From assembly GCF_000497575.1 (NCBI RefSeq), contig NZ_APJI01000026.1, positions 51,425 through 115,424 on the forward strand: a DNA stretch of 64,000 nucleotides. The letters are read 5' to 3'. Source of the stretch: Afipia sp. OHSU_II-C1 (lineage in GTDB: Bacteria; Pseudomonadota; Alphaproteobacteria; Rhizobiales; Xanthobacteraceae). Position 1 is the first letter of the stretch. Each line of letters begins with the position of its first letter. The translations under genes were made by a program, and so were the position numbers. Below the pieces are notes generated by a model that searched no databases, was not told where the DNA came from, and saw only the letters and a list, made by a program, of their open reading frames with translations. This document shows, piece by piece, positions 51,866 through 64,000 of the stretch.

Positions 51866-52180
51866 CTAATCGACTTTCTTCTCCGCCTTCTCGCCTAGTT
51901 TGACGATGTCGCCCTTCGTGAACAGAATCCCTTGTAGCTCCGCACGCCAGTCCGGCTTTTTTCGGAGAAGAAATTCGAGGTTCATTCCGAAATGTTTGAA
52001 CTCCTCCTTCTGCGCGTTTGCCATAATCGCCTTGGCGTTCTTGTCCTTTTCGACAGAGATTCTCTGTTCGTACCAACTGATGGCTTCCGCCTCCTCGATC
52101 AGAGATGTGATCATCCGCGCGAAAGTACGAGTTTCCTGTGAAAGCTCTTCCGGCGGCTCGTGATACTGATCGAAACCCAT
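51866..52180 (-). CDS. EncFtn-like (encapsulated-ferritin family) protein
   Basis: 104 residues. The sequence YHEPPEELSQETRTFARMIT, SLIEEAEAISWYEQRIS and KEEFKHFGMNLEFLLRKKPD follows the encapsulated ferritin pattern. The ferroxidase ligands correspond to Glu29/Glu32, Glu60 and His63, with the conserved Trp-Tyr pair at 36-37. It is a two-helix protein that must form dimers or decamers to build its iron sites. No encapsulin shell gene is nearby, and the C-terminus (KLGEKAEKKVD) does not look like a cargo-loading peptide. It follows the Zn/Cd ATPase by 48 bases, so it may oxidise or store a metal in that context. Confidence 0.8.
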   Translation of the reverse strand: MGFDQYHEPPEELSQETRTFARMITSLIEEAEAISWYEQRISVEKDKNAKAIMANAQKEEFKHFGMNLEFLLRKKPDWRAELQGILFTKGDIVKLGEKAEKKVD

Positions 52181-52228
52181 CTGCTTTCCTTCCGTTGAAA
52201 CAAAACTGCTTGCAGTTCTTCCACATCA

Positions 52229-54445
52229 TTAAAGTTTGGGCGGCGCCAACAGGCGCAAGGCGTTTATGGTCACCAGAACCGTAGCGCCAGTATCCGCGAG
52301 AATGGCCGGCCACAGACCCGTCAAACCGACGACCGTCGTCACGAGGAATACGACCTTCAAACCAAGTGCGACAGCAATGTTCTGCTTGATGTTGATCATA
52401 GTGCGCTTTGACAGATCGACCATCGCCGCGACGTCTGCGACGCGACCGTGAAGCACAGCGGCGTCGGCGGTCTCGAGCGCGACGTCGGTGCCTCCGCCCA
52501 TGGCGATGCCAACATCTGCGGCGGCCAGCGCGGGGGCATCGTTGATGCCGTCTCCAATTTTCGCAACTGACCAGCCCGCTTTCTGAAACTGAGCAACGAT
52601 CCTCTGCTTGTCCTCAGGCAGCAATTCCGCCTGAACCTCGATTCCAAGACGCTCGCCGATTGCATTTGCCGTTCTGCGATTATCTCCAGTCAGCATGACC
52701 GTCTTGATGCCCATCTCGGTCAGTGCCTTCAGGCCTGCTCTTGCGTCCGGTCGGACCTCGTCGCGCATCGCGATTGCGCCAGCCACTTCATGCCCGACCA
52801 GAACGATGGAAACCGTCTTTCCCTCATGATTGAGCGCAGAAATCTGCGTCCTTTGCTCTGGTGTCATCGGAGCCCGTTCACCAGCGGCCTTCGGAGATCC
52901 GACGAACACCTCAACCCCCTCCACCATAGCACGAACGCCTACTCCGCCCATCGCGTTGGCGTCGGACGTCGGCGGCAACGATAGCTCCCGCTCGGTTGCT
53001 TTCGCTAGAATGGCTGTGGCGAGGGGGTGGCTCGAACCCAACTCGAGCGCGGCGGCAAACCGCAATACGTCCGTTTCGGTGCGTCCATAGCCGATGATGT
53101 CCGTGACCTGGGGCTTACCGGCGGTCAATGTCCCGGTCTTGTCAAAGCACGCGACGGTGATCTTGCCGATCTGCTCGAGTACGGCGCCGCCCTTCATCAA
53201 GAGCCCCCGCCTTGCCCCTGCGGATAAGCTTGCGGCAATGGCGGCCGGCGTCGAAATCACCAGCGCGCATGGGCAGCCAATCAGGAGGATGGCAAGCCCC
53301 TTATAAATCCAGTTACTCCAGACACCGCCGAACAGGAGTGGCGGAACGACGGCGATCAAGGCCGCAACAACCACCACACCGGGGGTGTAGTACCGGGAAA
53401 AGCGATCAATGAAGCGCTCTGTCGGAGCCTTCGATTCTTGAGCTTCCTCGACTAATCGGACGACACGCGCGATCGTATTGTCGGAAGCTGCGGCCGTGAC
53501 GCGCACACGCAGCAAGCCATCACCGTTGACGGTACCGGCAAATACGATTTCCCCAGGTCCCTTTCGGACCGGTGTGCTTTCGCCGGTCACCGGCGCTTCG
53601 TCGATCCCGCTTTCTCCAGAAAGGATGACGCCGTCGGCCGGGATGCGATCGCCGGGTCGGATTTGGATGATCGCTCCGACCGAAAGACTGTCCGCCTGCA
53701 CCTCGCGAACCAACCCATTTTCTTCCAGCCGGGCCGTTTTCGGAACAAGCTTGGTCAAGTCCTGGATGCTGGCACGGGCGCGACTTGCGGCCACGCCTTC
53801 CAAGAGTTCGCCAATCAGGAACAGGAAGACAACAGTCGCGGCCTCTTCGGTTGCTCCAATGATCACCGCACCCACGGCGGCGACTGACATCAACATTTCG
53901 ATCGAGAATGGCGTGCCAGCCCGCGCTGCAGATAGCGCGCGCTTCGCGATTGGAACGAGCCCGACCATCATGGCGAAAAGGAATGCCCAACGCTCTGTAG
54001 CAGGAAAGAATTTGCCCAGTAGAAAAGCCGAGGCCAAGGCCAAGCCGCACGCAATGGTGAGCATCCCCTTGCGGGTTCGCCACCAAGCCTGGTTGCTCGA
54101 ACCGGCCCCATCAACGTGCGAATGGAGTTGGTCGTAAGAAGCCGGGAGCGTTCCATCATCCGTCTCATCACCAGCGGGCTTGGCTGCAAGCTCTTCCACG
54201 CGCGTGATTCGATAGCCCAAATCCGAGATCTGGTTTTGAATCTTTTCGTTTTCCGCTTTACCGTCATGACTAACTGTCACCGTGCCCCGACGTACTGAGA
54301 CCGTTACGTCGCCAACACCGGGCATCCGTTGCAGGGCGTTTTCGATCTTCGTGGCGCAAGAGGCACAGTCCATCCCCTCGACACCGAGGCGCAAACTGCG
54401 TGGGGTGCCGGCCATGGGCGGGCTTTTGGTTGTGTGGCTGATCAT
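52229..54445 (-). CDS. Zn/Cd/Pb-transporting P-type ATPase (ZntA/CadA type)
   Basis: 738 residues. One HMA domain has Cys27 and Cys30 (GVEGMDCASCATK). Membrane and core motifs are SRYYTPGVVVVAA, C391-P-C393 (IGCPCALVISTPAA), phosphorylated Asp435 (CFDKTGTLTAGKP) and [16 protein letters not shown]. The SRYYTP and CPCALVISTP combination is typical of the Zn/Cd/Pb group rather than the copper group. It pumps divalent metal from cytosol to periplasm, where CzcCBA can take over. Its ATG overlaps the preceding gene stop by four bases. Confidence 0.92.
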   Translation of the reverse strand: MISHTTKSPPMAGTPRSLRLGVEGMDCASCATKIENALQRMPGVGDVTVSVRRGTVTVSHDGKAENEKIQNQISDLGYRITRVEELAAKPAGDETDDGTLPASYDQLHSHVDGAGSSNQAWWRTRKGMLTIACGLALASAFLLGKFFPATERWAFLFAMMVGLVPIAKRALSAARAGTPFSIEMLMSVAAVGAVIIGATEEAATVVFLFLIGELLEGVAASRARASIQDLTKLVPKTARLEENGLVREVQADSLSVGAIIQIRPGDRIPADGVILSGESGIDEAPVTGESTPVRKGPGEIVFAGTVNGDGLLRVRVTAAASDNTIARVVRLVEEAQESKAPTERFIDRFSRYYTPGVVVVAALIAVVPPLLFGGVWSNWIYKGLAILLIGCPCALVISTPAAIAASLSAGARRGLLMKGGAVLEQIGKITVACFDKTGTLTAGKPQVTDIIGYGRTETDVLRFAAALELGSSHPLATAILAKATERELSLPPTSDANAMGGVGVRAMVEGVEVFVGSPKAAGERAPMTPEQRTQISALNHEGKTVSIVLVGHEVAGAIAMRDEVRPDARAGLKALTEMGIKTVMLTGDNRRTANAIGERLGIEVQAELLPEDKQRIVAQFQKAGWSVAKIGDGINDAPALAAADVGIAMGGGTDVALETADAAVLHGRVADVAAMVDLSKRTMINIKQNIAVALGLKVVFLVTTVVGLTGLWPAILADTGATVLVTINALRLLAPPKL

Positions 54446-54900
54446 GTTTTGCCTTCTTTGCGCAGCCTTTTATATAACGCCGCGACGGCGTCGGAAAAAT
54501 TGATCGCCGAGTTCTGAGCGCAGTGATCTTCGAGGAAATGCAACTGGTTTACGAGATCGAACGTGACCGGATTGAGGTCGAGTTGTTCATCGACACCGCT
54601 GGGTCTGCTCGACAGAATTCCACTCATGAAGCCTTGTGCCCAAGCCAGATAGTCGCGACGAAGGATAGGGTTGGATCTAATATCAATGCTGAAACGCTGA
54701 CACGTCGTTGCGCCCAGCCCGACAATCTTGGCTTGGGAAGATTGCGCCTGAACTGCAGACCATGAACCAGCGGCTGTCAGGAAAAACATTCCCACGGTCC
54801 ATGGGAAGCACAAACGAAAGACGCTTGGGAGAGCGGAGCATATGGTGCGATGCGCCGGATTCTCTGGGCCGATGGGACGAAAGCCTGACCTTATCGCCAT
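54442..54900 (-). CDS. Exported hypothetical protein coupled to the Zn/Cd ATPase
   Basis: 152 residues with a hydrophobic signal segment (FPWTVGMFFLTAAGSWSAVQ) and a mature domain with LGATTCQRFSIDIRSNP, RRDYLAWAQGFMSGILSSRP and LHFLEDHCAQN. The two cysteines probably form a disulfide. Proteins of this appearance are common as unnamed periplasmic proteins in Bradyrhizobium relatives and resemble the Rap1a/Tai fold in layout, which is a weak guess. It overlaps the ATPase start (ATGA). Confidence 0.7.
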   Translation of the reverse strand: MAIRSGFRPIGPENPAHRTICSALPSVFRLCFPWTVGMFFLTAAGSWSAVQAQSSQAKIVGLGATTCQRFSIDIRSNPILRRDYLAWAQGFMSGILSSRPSGVDEQLDLNPVTFDLVNQLHFLEDHCAQNSAINFSDAVAALYKRLRKEGKT

Positions 54901-54925
54901 GAACCGCTATCCTCGTTTAATCATC

Positions 54926-58862
<3,937 letters not shown>

Positions 58863-58873
<11 letters not shown>

Positions 58874-59813
58874 GCGAAGCCGATCCTTTCGCCATCTCTG
58901 CCTTGACGATAAAACTGTTCTGGGCGGCATAGACGTCGCCCTCCACAAGGCCGAATGCTATTTCGACGATTTCCGGGTCGCGCCCGCCGAGTTCGACATC
59001 GCGGACTTCAAACTTGTCGCCGTTGCGGACGAACACGACGGTTCGATTTTCCACTGTCTGCAGCGCGGACGATTTCACCGCGACATTCACCTTCTTCGCC
59101 GACAACGACAGCCGACCAGTAATGAATAGGCCCGGACGCAGCCGTTGATCTAAATTTAGCACGATGGCTCTCGCGATTGCGCTCTGGGTGTCGCTGCTTC
59201 CGATTGGAGCCAGATAGGCAATCTTCGTTTCGATCGGCGGACCACCGTCGGCCGGATCGACAAAAACCTGGTCGCCGACGCTGACGCGGTTCAGATCGCG
59301 GCGGTAGACAGAAAGATCCACCCAGACGGTCGACAGATCCGCGATAACAAACGCCGGCTTTTGCTCGGAAACGTATTCGCCCAGTGTGGTCTGGCGATCG
59401 ATCACCGTACCCGCGAGAGACGCCTTCAGTTCATAAGGCGTAAGGCTCTGGTTGCTCTCGACGATCGCAAGAACATCGCCCTTTTGGACGCGATCGCCGA
59501 CCCGCTTGCGGGTTTCGCGCACGATTCCGGGAAATCTCGGCGTGACCTGCACCAGCGATTCCTGGTTTGGCTGGACAACGCCGTTCAACAGCAGGCTATC
59601 GCGCAAGACGCCGGGTGATGCCTTGGCAAGTTCGATACCGGCTGCGGCCACTTTGGCGTCGCTCATTTCGACCCCTTCGGAATGTTCTTCCTTTTCCACC
59701 TTTTCCGTCGAGCCTGGTTTGGGAGTTGCCGGCGCCAGCAACCGATAGCCGCCATAAGCAAGCGTCCCGACAACTAGCAAAAACACCGAGTACCGAATTA
59801 GTCCTTTGATCAT
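58863..59813 (-). CDS. czcB: Czc efflux periplasmic adaptor
   Basis: 316 residues with an N-terminal membrane anchor (YSVFLLVVGTLAYGGYRLLA), a charged linker (STEKVEKEEHSEGVEM), and the lipoyl/hairpin core (SLVQVTPRFPGIVRETRKRV, GDRVQKGDVLAIVESNQSL, then SLAGTVIDRQTTLGEYVSE). The beta-barrel ends in GLVEGDVYAAQNSFIVKAEM. It links CzcA to CzcC. The C-terminus ends in ASHEH. It is shorter than Cupriavidus CzcB because it lacks the extra metal-binding N-terminal part. Confidence 0.92.
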
Positions 59814-61087
59814 CTTGAACTCTCGCGGGTTAGCGAAAACGGGTTACCGACGAGACCTTCGATCGTCGCGATGGCGATATGGAAATTCTGCAAGGCCTCC
59901 TGCTCGCGAAGGAGCGCCTGCAAAACCGAGCCCCGGACGTCGAGCAGCTCGAGCAAGGTGAACCTGCCTTGCGTGTAGCCGCTCAGGATAGTCTCAGAAG
60001 CGCTGCGCGCCTTCGGGATGACCGAAGACCGCAGCAGCTTGAGTTCCGCAAGCGCTCCAGTCAGCGTGTCGTAGGCACGGCCCGCGATGCTGATGAGGAC
60101 GAGCTTGTTGATGGCGCGCTCGGCATTGGTCTTTGCCAACGACTCCTGGGCCGCGATGATGTTGCCGGTGTTTTGGTCGAAGATCGGCAACGGAATCGAG
60201 ACGCCCAAGCGCACGGCGTTGTCGTTGGTGTCCTGATAATGCCGCCAACCCGCCGAAATGCGCGGGTCAGGGATCGCTTTTAGGCGCGCGATGAGCAGTT
60301 CGGCATTGCGCTGGGCAGTGACGGCAGTCCACCGCATGAGCTGGGGATTGGCTTCGATGGCGTTGACGACCGCCTGAAAAGAAGGTGGCTGGCCAATATT
60401 CGCAAGCCGCCCGACCGCGGTTCCGAAACGCGGACTGCTGTCGCCCATCAGGATGGCCAGATCCCGCCGCGCTGTCGCCAATAGCGTTTTCGACCGCTCG
60501 CGTTCGACTCGAAACAGATCGGCCGCGACCTGGGCCCGCAGGGTCTCGGCTGGCGACGAAGCGCCCTCCTGGACGCGTTTTTGAAGCAGTGGAATGAGCG
60601 TATCGAAGCTTGCAATCTGCTCGTCGAAGATCTCGATCCGGCGTTGGGCGCTGATAATCGTGATGAACGCGATCGCGGTTTCCGAGAGGACTTCGAGACG
60701 CGTCGCGCGCCTTTGCCAGACCGCGCTTCCTACGCCGGCTTCGCCGGCGGCAAGACGAGCTTCGCGCTTCCCTCCAAGCTCGACGAGTTGGCTGAGCTGT
60801 AAAGTTGTCTCGGCAGATCGCGTTCCCTTGTAGGGACCCGAGCCAAGGGCACTATCCAGTTCAAAGGAAACGTCAGGATTAGGCAACGCTCCAGCCTGAA
60901 TGCGAAGCCCCCCTGCTATCCCGATATCGCGTTCAGCGGCTGTTAAGCGCGGATTAGCCGACAGCGCCCGCTGCAGGGCCTGCGGCAGCGAAATGGAGCG
61001 CGTGGGACGCGGTTCGGTGGCTGCAGCGGGAATTGTTATCATAAGCAATGCGCAAATCACGCGCAAAGCCGTTCGGACGAAAGACAT
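59810..61087 (-). CDS. czcC: Czc outer-membrane efflux channel (TolC family)
   Basis: 425 residues. A signal peptide (ALRVICALLMITIPAAATEP) is followed by two outer-membrane-efflux repeats: SLPQALQRALSANPRLTAAE with PNPDVSFELDSALGSG, and SIPLPIFDQNTGNIIAAQES. The sequence LLDVRGSVLQALLREQEALQ near the end is a usual helix of CzcC. It forms the outer channel of the czc complex. Its stop overlaps the czcB start by four bases. Confidence 0.92.
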   Translation of the reverse strand: MSFVRTALRVICALLMITIPAAATEPRPTRSISLPQALQRALSANPRLTAAERDIGIAGGLRIQAGALPNPDVSFELDSALGSGPYKGTRSAETTLQLSQLVELGGKREARLAAGEAGVGSAVWQRRATRLEVLSETAIAFITIISAQRRIEIFDEQIASFDTLIPLLQKRVQEGASSPAETLRAQVAADLFRVERERSKTLLATARRDLAILMGDSSPRFGTAVGRLANIGQPPSFQAVVNAIEANPQLMRWTAVTAQRNAELLIARLKAIPDPRISAGWRHYQDTNDNAVRLGVSIPLPIFDQNTGNIIAAQESLAKTNAERAINKLVLISIAGRAYDTLTGALAELKLLRSSVIPKARSASETILSGYTQGRFTLLELLDVRGSVLQALLREQEALQNFHIAIATIEGLVGNPFSLTRESSR

Positions 61088-61147
61088 AATACTGACCTGA
61101 AAACGGAGAAACGGCGACGCGAGAGAGCCGCGTCGCTACGACAACGT

Positions 61148-61537
61148 TCAGATCAGATTTTTGGGGGGTGGCGTGTCGAGCCGGGGGTGGTCTTCGACCA
61201 GGAGCGTCGGTTCCCTGAATCGTGGCCCAATAAGCTGAGCCGAAGGAGTAGCAACCCGGGCCAGGACCGGCACTAAAATCGGTGCATAGACTTGACAATA
61301 CTCACCGCCGGCGGACAATTTTTCGGAGTTTCCGTCGTCGAGACCGTCCGTTGCCAAACTCGCTTCAAGCGCAATCGTTGTTGGAATGACCTTGAAACCT
61401 GTGATCGTTTCGTTCACATGCGCGGTCGCATGGGCCAGTCCAACAAAAAGATAAACGAACGCCAGGAACATCACCAGCGCCGGGCGAATGCGCAGCGCTC
61501 GTTGATCAAATAGATTCCGGCTGGCCCGATGTTCCAT
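61148..61537 (-). CDS. Membrane-anchored small protein at the head of the czc operon
   Basis: 129 residues from the ATG at 61537; an upstream GTG start at 61576 is possible and neither has a good ribosome site. One hydrophobic segment (ALVMFLAFVYLFVGLAHATA) is followed by a soluble part with LSAGGEYCQVYAPILVPV and an EDHPRLDTPPPKNLI end. Short proteins of this kind precede czcC in many metal operons. Function unknown, possibly a periplasmic sensor-like accessory. It lies 60 bases before czcC. Confidence 0.6.
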   Translation of the reverse strand: MEHRASRNLFDQRALRIRPALVMFLAFVYLFVGLAHATAHVNETITGFKVIPTTIALEASLATDGLDDGNSEKLSAGGEYCQVYAPILVPVLARVATPSAQLIGPRFREPTLLVEDHPRLDTPPPKNLI

Positions 61538-61671
61538 ATGGTCCGAATAGCAAATTCCGTTACTGAACACTATCACAAAGTGCCTGAAATCAGCTTCTCG
61601 AGTTTGATTTTCACCCGAAACTACCCTAGCGGTGGTTCAGTCAGTCGATTGCGACACTTTGAGGCACATAC

Positions 61672-62583
61672 ATGGGTGAAGGTCATTCGCACGGAGGAGC
61701 TATCCCATCGGCGGCTGGCCGACACCGGAAACCTCTCTATATCGCGCTCGCGCTGACCTTGACTTACATGACCGCCGAAATCGTCGGCGGGATTTGGACC
61801 GGAAGTCTTGCGCTGATCGCCGACGCCGCGCACATGGGAACCGACGCCGGCGGCCTAGCTCTGGCGTTGTTTGCGATTTACTTCGCCCAGAAGTCCACAA
61901 CTCCACAAAAGACGTATGGCTATCTGCGCACTGAAATCCTCGCCGCATTGACCAATGCCGTGGTGCTGTTGCTCCTGACGGTTTACATTCTTTATGAGGC
62001 TTACAAACGATTTCTGTCGCCGCCCGAAATTCTCAGCGGACCGATGCTTGCCGTCGCGGCGGTTGGCCTTGTCGTCAATCTCATCAGCATGAAGCTGCTT
62101 TCGGCTGGTTCTTCGGAAAGCCTCAACGTCCAGGGTGCCTATTTCGAGGTGCTCAGCGATATGCTCGGTTCGCTGGGGGTGATCGCCGCCGCCCTGATCA
62201 TCATGTACACCGGCTGGACCTTGGCCGATCCCATCATCGGCGCCGGCATCGGCCTGTTTATCGTGCCCCGAACCTGGACGCTGTTGAAGCAAGCCGTCCA
62301 TATCCTGATGGAGGGGGTTCCGGTCGAAGTTGATGTGCCTTCACTTGAAAAGGCATTGCTGGAAATTCCCGGTGTGACCGCCATTCATGATTTGCACGTC
62401 TGGACCATTACATCCGGAACGGATTCATTGACCGGCCACGTGGTTGTCACCGACATGAAAGACGCACGGGCAATCCTGATGAACGCAAAGGCCGTTCTCG
62501 AGGAGAAATTCAAGATCGATCATGTGACGATTCAGATTGAGGACGAGGAAATGCGAACGGCCGAGCCTGTGCTGCGCATCTGA
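61672..62583 (+). CDS. czcD: Cation diffusion facilitator, CzcD-like
   Basis: 303 residues with six membrane segments and a C-terminal cytosolic domain. Helix 2 has the metal site His54/Asp58 (ADAAHMGTDAGGLALAL). In helix 5 the usual H-x3-D is E-x3-D (GAYFEVLSDMLGSLGV), a departure from E. coli ZitB/YiiP-type sites. The His-rich loop between helices 4 and 5 is short. The C-terminal part reads IHDLHVWTITSGTDSLTGHV. It exports Zn/Cd/Co in exchange for protons. Divergent from the czc operon across 134 bases; GAGG is 7 bases before the ATG. Confidence 0.93.
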   Translation: MGEGHSHGGAIPSAAGRHRKPLYIALALTLTYMTAEIVGGIWTGSLALIADAAHMGTDAGGLALALFAIYFAQKSTTPQKTYGYLRTEILAALTNAVVLLLLTVYILYEAYKRFLSPPEILSGPMLAVAAVGLVVNLISMKLLSAGSSESLNVQGAYFEVLSDMLGSLGVIAAALIIMYTGWTLADPIIGAGIGLFIVPRTWTLLKQAVHILMEGVPVEVDVPSLEKALLEIPGVTAIHDLHVWTITSGTDSLTGHVVVTDMKDARAILMNAKAVLEEKFKIDHVTIQIEDEEMRTAEPVLRI

Positions 62584-62715
62584 AGCTGTCCTGTCGGTCC
62601 CCGACCTACACGAAGTTGCCTGCCGCCGGTTCAGCCATTGCATCAGTCTGATTCCGGAATGCTGGCGAAAATTTAAACCAAATAGAGAGTTAAAAATATT
62701 CGGCACCGCAACGGC

Positions 62716-63360
62716 TCAGTTGCGGCGTGCGCAGATTATGGCGATGCGGCCGACCATCTCGGAAACGGTGTTCACGCGACGCACACCATCAAACCCTGTC
62801 TTCTTGATTAAGTTCAACCAACTGCCGTCGAGATGGGACTTCGCGGTCTCAGAGCCGAACAAATAGCCGGTGCCGCGAAGTGCGTGGATCTCTCGCGGGT
62901 GCAGCGGTTGGTCGAAGTCGGCAATGTGCAGTGTACCGCCGTGCCGCAATACTCGCCTCATTTCCTTGAGGAGGGCAACCTTATCACTCAGCCGTAAAGG
63001 ATGCAGCGCGAGCGATAAGATCACCTTGTCGAATGATGCAGCACGGCAATTGATGCAGTGCTGATTCCCGTGCAAAAGCTCGAGATTGCTTAAGGCGTTG
63101 CGGACGCTCGTGTTTAATCCCGCAGGCTGTACGGCAGAAAAATGTACTGCGGGATACTGACGTGCAAGCACCTCGCACAAGCTGCACCCCTCCGCGCTCA
63201 CCTCCAGGACTCGCTCGCCTGAACGTAGCGCGGCCTCCTGTATTAGTGGCTCCCGCCAGTTTCGCGCCCGAATCGTTAACCGGTAGCCCCATTTACATAC
63301 GAACATGAGCAAGCGAACGCGCACCGAACTCATAAGTGATGAACGGCAAGTTATAGGCAT
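62716..63360 (-). CDS. Methyltransferase-like protein coupled to arsenite permease
   Basis: 214 residues from the ATG at 63360, one base after the permease stop. The class I methyltransferase plan is visible: SGERVLEVSAEGCSLCEVLA for motif I, FSAVQPAGLNTSVRNAL for motif II, FDKVILSLALHPLRLSDKVA for motif IV, and LRHGGTLHIADFDQPLHPRE for the later strands. The glycine-rich G-x-G-x-G loop is replaced by V-S-A-E-G-C-S, so SAM binding is doubtful. The N-terminus is basic and Cys-poor. It may be a divergent As- or metal-related methyltransferase (inference from position). Confidence 0.65.
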   Translation of the reverse strand: MPITCRSSLMSSVRVRLLMFVCKWGYRLTIRARNWREPLIQEAALRSGERVLEVSAEGCSLCEVLARQYPAVHFSAVQPAGLNTSVRNALSNLELLHGNQHCINCRAASFDKVILSLALHPLRLSDKVALLKEMRRVLRHGGTLHIADFDQPLHPREIHALRGTGYLFGSETAKSHLDGSWLNLIKKTGFDGVRRVNTVSEMVGRIAIICARRN

Positions 63361-63361
63361 G

Positions 63362-64000
63362 TCAGTGTGACCGCGTACGTGACTGTCTGTGTTTGCCACT
63401 ATCCGTTCGCATCTGTTCAAGTTTGGCCGCGACGGACAATGACTGGGCCGGACCGAGTTTCCCGATGAAGCGAACATAGAGTAGTTCGCTGACCAGCTCG
63501 ACAAGCGTCTGCGCTACAATGACGGCAGGCAATACCGGGACTGCGCCGGGTATTGCAAATGCAATTGGTAGCACCACGAGCGAATTCCGTGTAGCAGCAC
63601 TGAAGGCAACTGATCGACCGGCCGGCGCATCGAGACGGAACAGTCGCCCAATGCTCCAACCGATCAAGGGCGCGGAAACCGCGAACGCTACATAAATTGG
63701 AAGCACGTGCAACACAGCATTCATTGCCGACCCAAGCCGCGGCACCACGGCGGCGGTGACCACGAACAGGACAAGCGCTGTCGCCGGCACCGCCAGCATC
63801 CCCAACACCGTTGACACCCGAGTAATGGCGTTGCTGCTCGCAGCCCATAACTGCACGACGGCAGCGAGAACGAGAGGAACAGCAATCAACCACACGAATG
63901 CATGGACGAACGGCCCGAACTGCACGAGACCGGCGGCATCTTCTCCGAGCAACAGACCAAGATAAATCGGTAGCAGCAGCATTTGCAGAATAAGCAGGGC
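63362..64000 (-). CDS. Arsenic resistance permease, ACR3/bile-acid symporter type, partial
   Basis: The C-terminal 212 codons are inside the window, and the frame continues beyond the right edge (an internal ATG at 63982 is not the start). Helices include FVHAFVWLIAVPLVLAAVVQ, MLAVPATALVLFVVTAAVVP and IAFAIPGAVPVLPAVIVAQT, and the conserved GRSVAFSAATRNSLVVLPIA matches the ACR3 region that carries the arsenite-transport residues. The stop lies one base before the methyltransferase start. The substrate could be arsenite or antimonite; no ars regulator or reductase gene is visible within the window. Confidence 0.8.
   Translation of the reverse strand, partial: ALLILQMLLLPIYLGLLLGEDAAGLVQFGPFVHAFVWLIAVPLVLAAVVQLWAASSNAITRVSTVLGMLAVPATALVLFVVTAAVVPRLGSAMNAVLHVLPIYVAFAVSAPLIGWSIGRLFRLDAPAGRSVAFSAATRNSLVVLPIAFAIPGAVPVLPAVIVAQTLVELVSELLYVRFIGKLGPAQSLSVAAKLEQMRTDSGKHRQSRTRSH

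Overview
The window looks like chromosome of an alphaproteobacterium of the Hyphomicrobiales, most likely the Bradyrhizobium/Afipia/Rhodopseudomonas group. This is inferred from the high G+C coding style, the Bug-type receptor and CoA-ligase gene neighbourhoods, an OpgC homologue, and a SigF/NrsF pair with its characteristic promoter. No rRNA, tRNA, CRISPR array, integrase or transposase was found.

Region 1 (1-20.8 kb) is ordinary catabolic chromosome. A DMT permease runs off the left edge. A four-gene operon (Rieske ferredoxin, small protein, amidohydrolase_2, Bug receptor) ends at a clear terminator. Next come an acyl-CoA synthetase/LysR pair, MaoC and SDR/crotonase genes, an ABC substrate-binding protein, a second acyl-CoA synthetase, a second crotonase and an Old Yellow Enzyme. 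Together these suggest CoA-dependent breakdown of a fatty or (hydro)aromatic carboxylate. Copies of a TATTCA-N4-TGAATG motif in two divergent promoters tie the set together. Then come a truncated DUF4105 gene, a secreted amidohydrolase, and the alanine module dadA-alr with a divergent Lrp/AsnC regulator.

Region 2 (20.7-25.4 kb) is a foreign-looking junction. It holds a 1216-residue protein with an N-terminal Mrr-like nuclease, a long helical/TPR-like middle and C-terminal PIN-like segments. It is a candidate defence effector, and its last 45 codons run antisense into lrp. Beyond it lie a cluster of ACAGGGAA repeats and a decayed cusA fragment.

Region 3 (25.3-64 kb) is a large metal-resistance island. 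It contains a mercury operon (merR divergent from merT-merP-small ORF-merA-merB, with merB frameshifted) and an ECF sigma factor/NrsF anti-sigma pair, which has perfect GTAACC-N16-CGAA promoters in front of itself and of a chain of three small genes. A copper/silver export and oxidation block follows: cusB-cusA, cytochrome c, a DUF4396-multicopper oxidase fusion, a DUF326 Cys-rich protein, DUF411, a CusF-like protein, a cupredoxin, a TAT multicopper oxidase and a TolC protein. CsoR faces a Cu P-type ATPase. Next are a czcCBA operon with a PII-like gene, a ZntA/CadA-type ATPase, an EncFtn-like ferritin and a PilZ protein, then CzcD and an arsenite-permease/methyltransferase pair at the right edge. 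Many neighbours overlap by ATGA, so the block is tightly co-translated and oriented mostly on the minus strand.

The points most worth following up are the Mrr-TPR-PIN protein, the 36-residue His/Cys peptide between merP and merA, the SigF promoter pair, the DUF4396-oxidase fusion, and the lone EncFtn-like protein.
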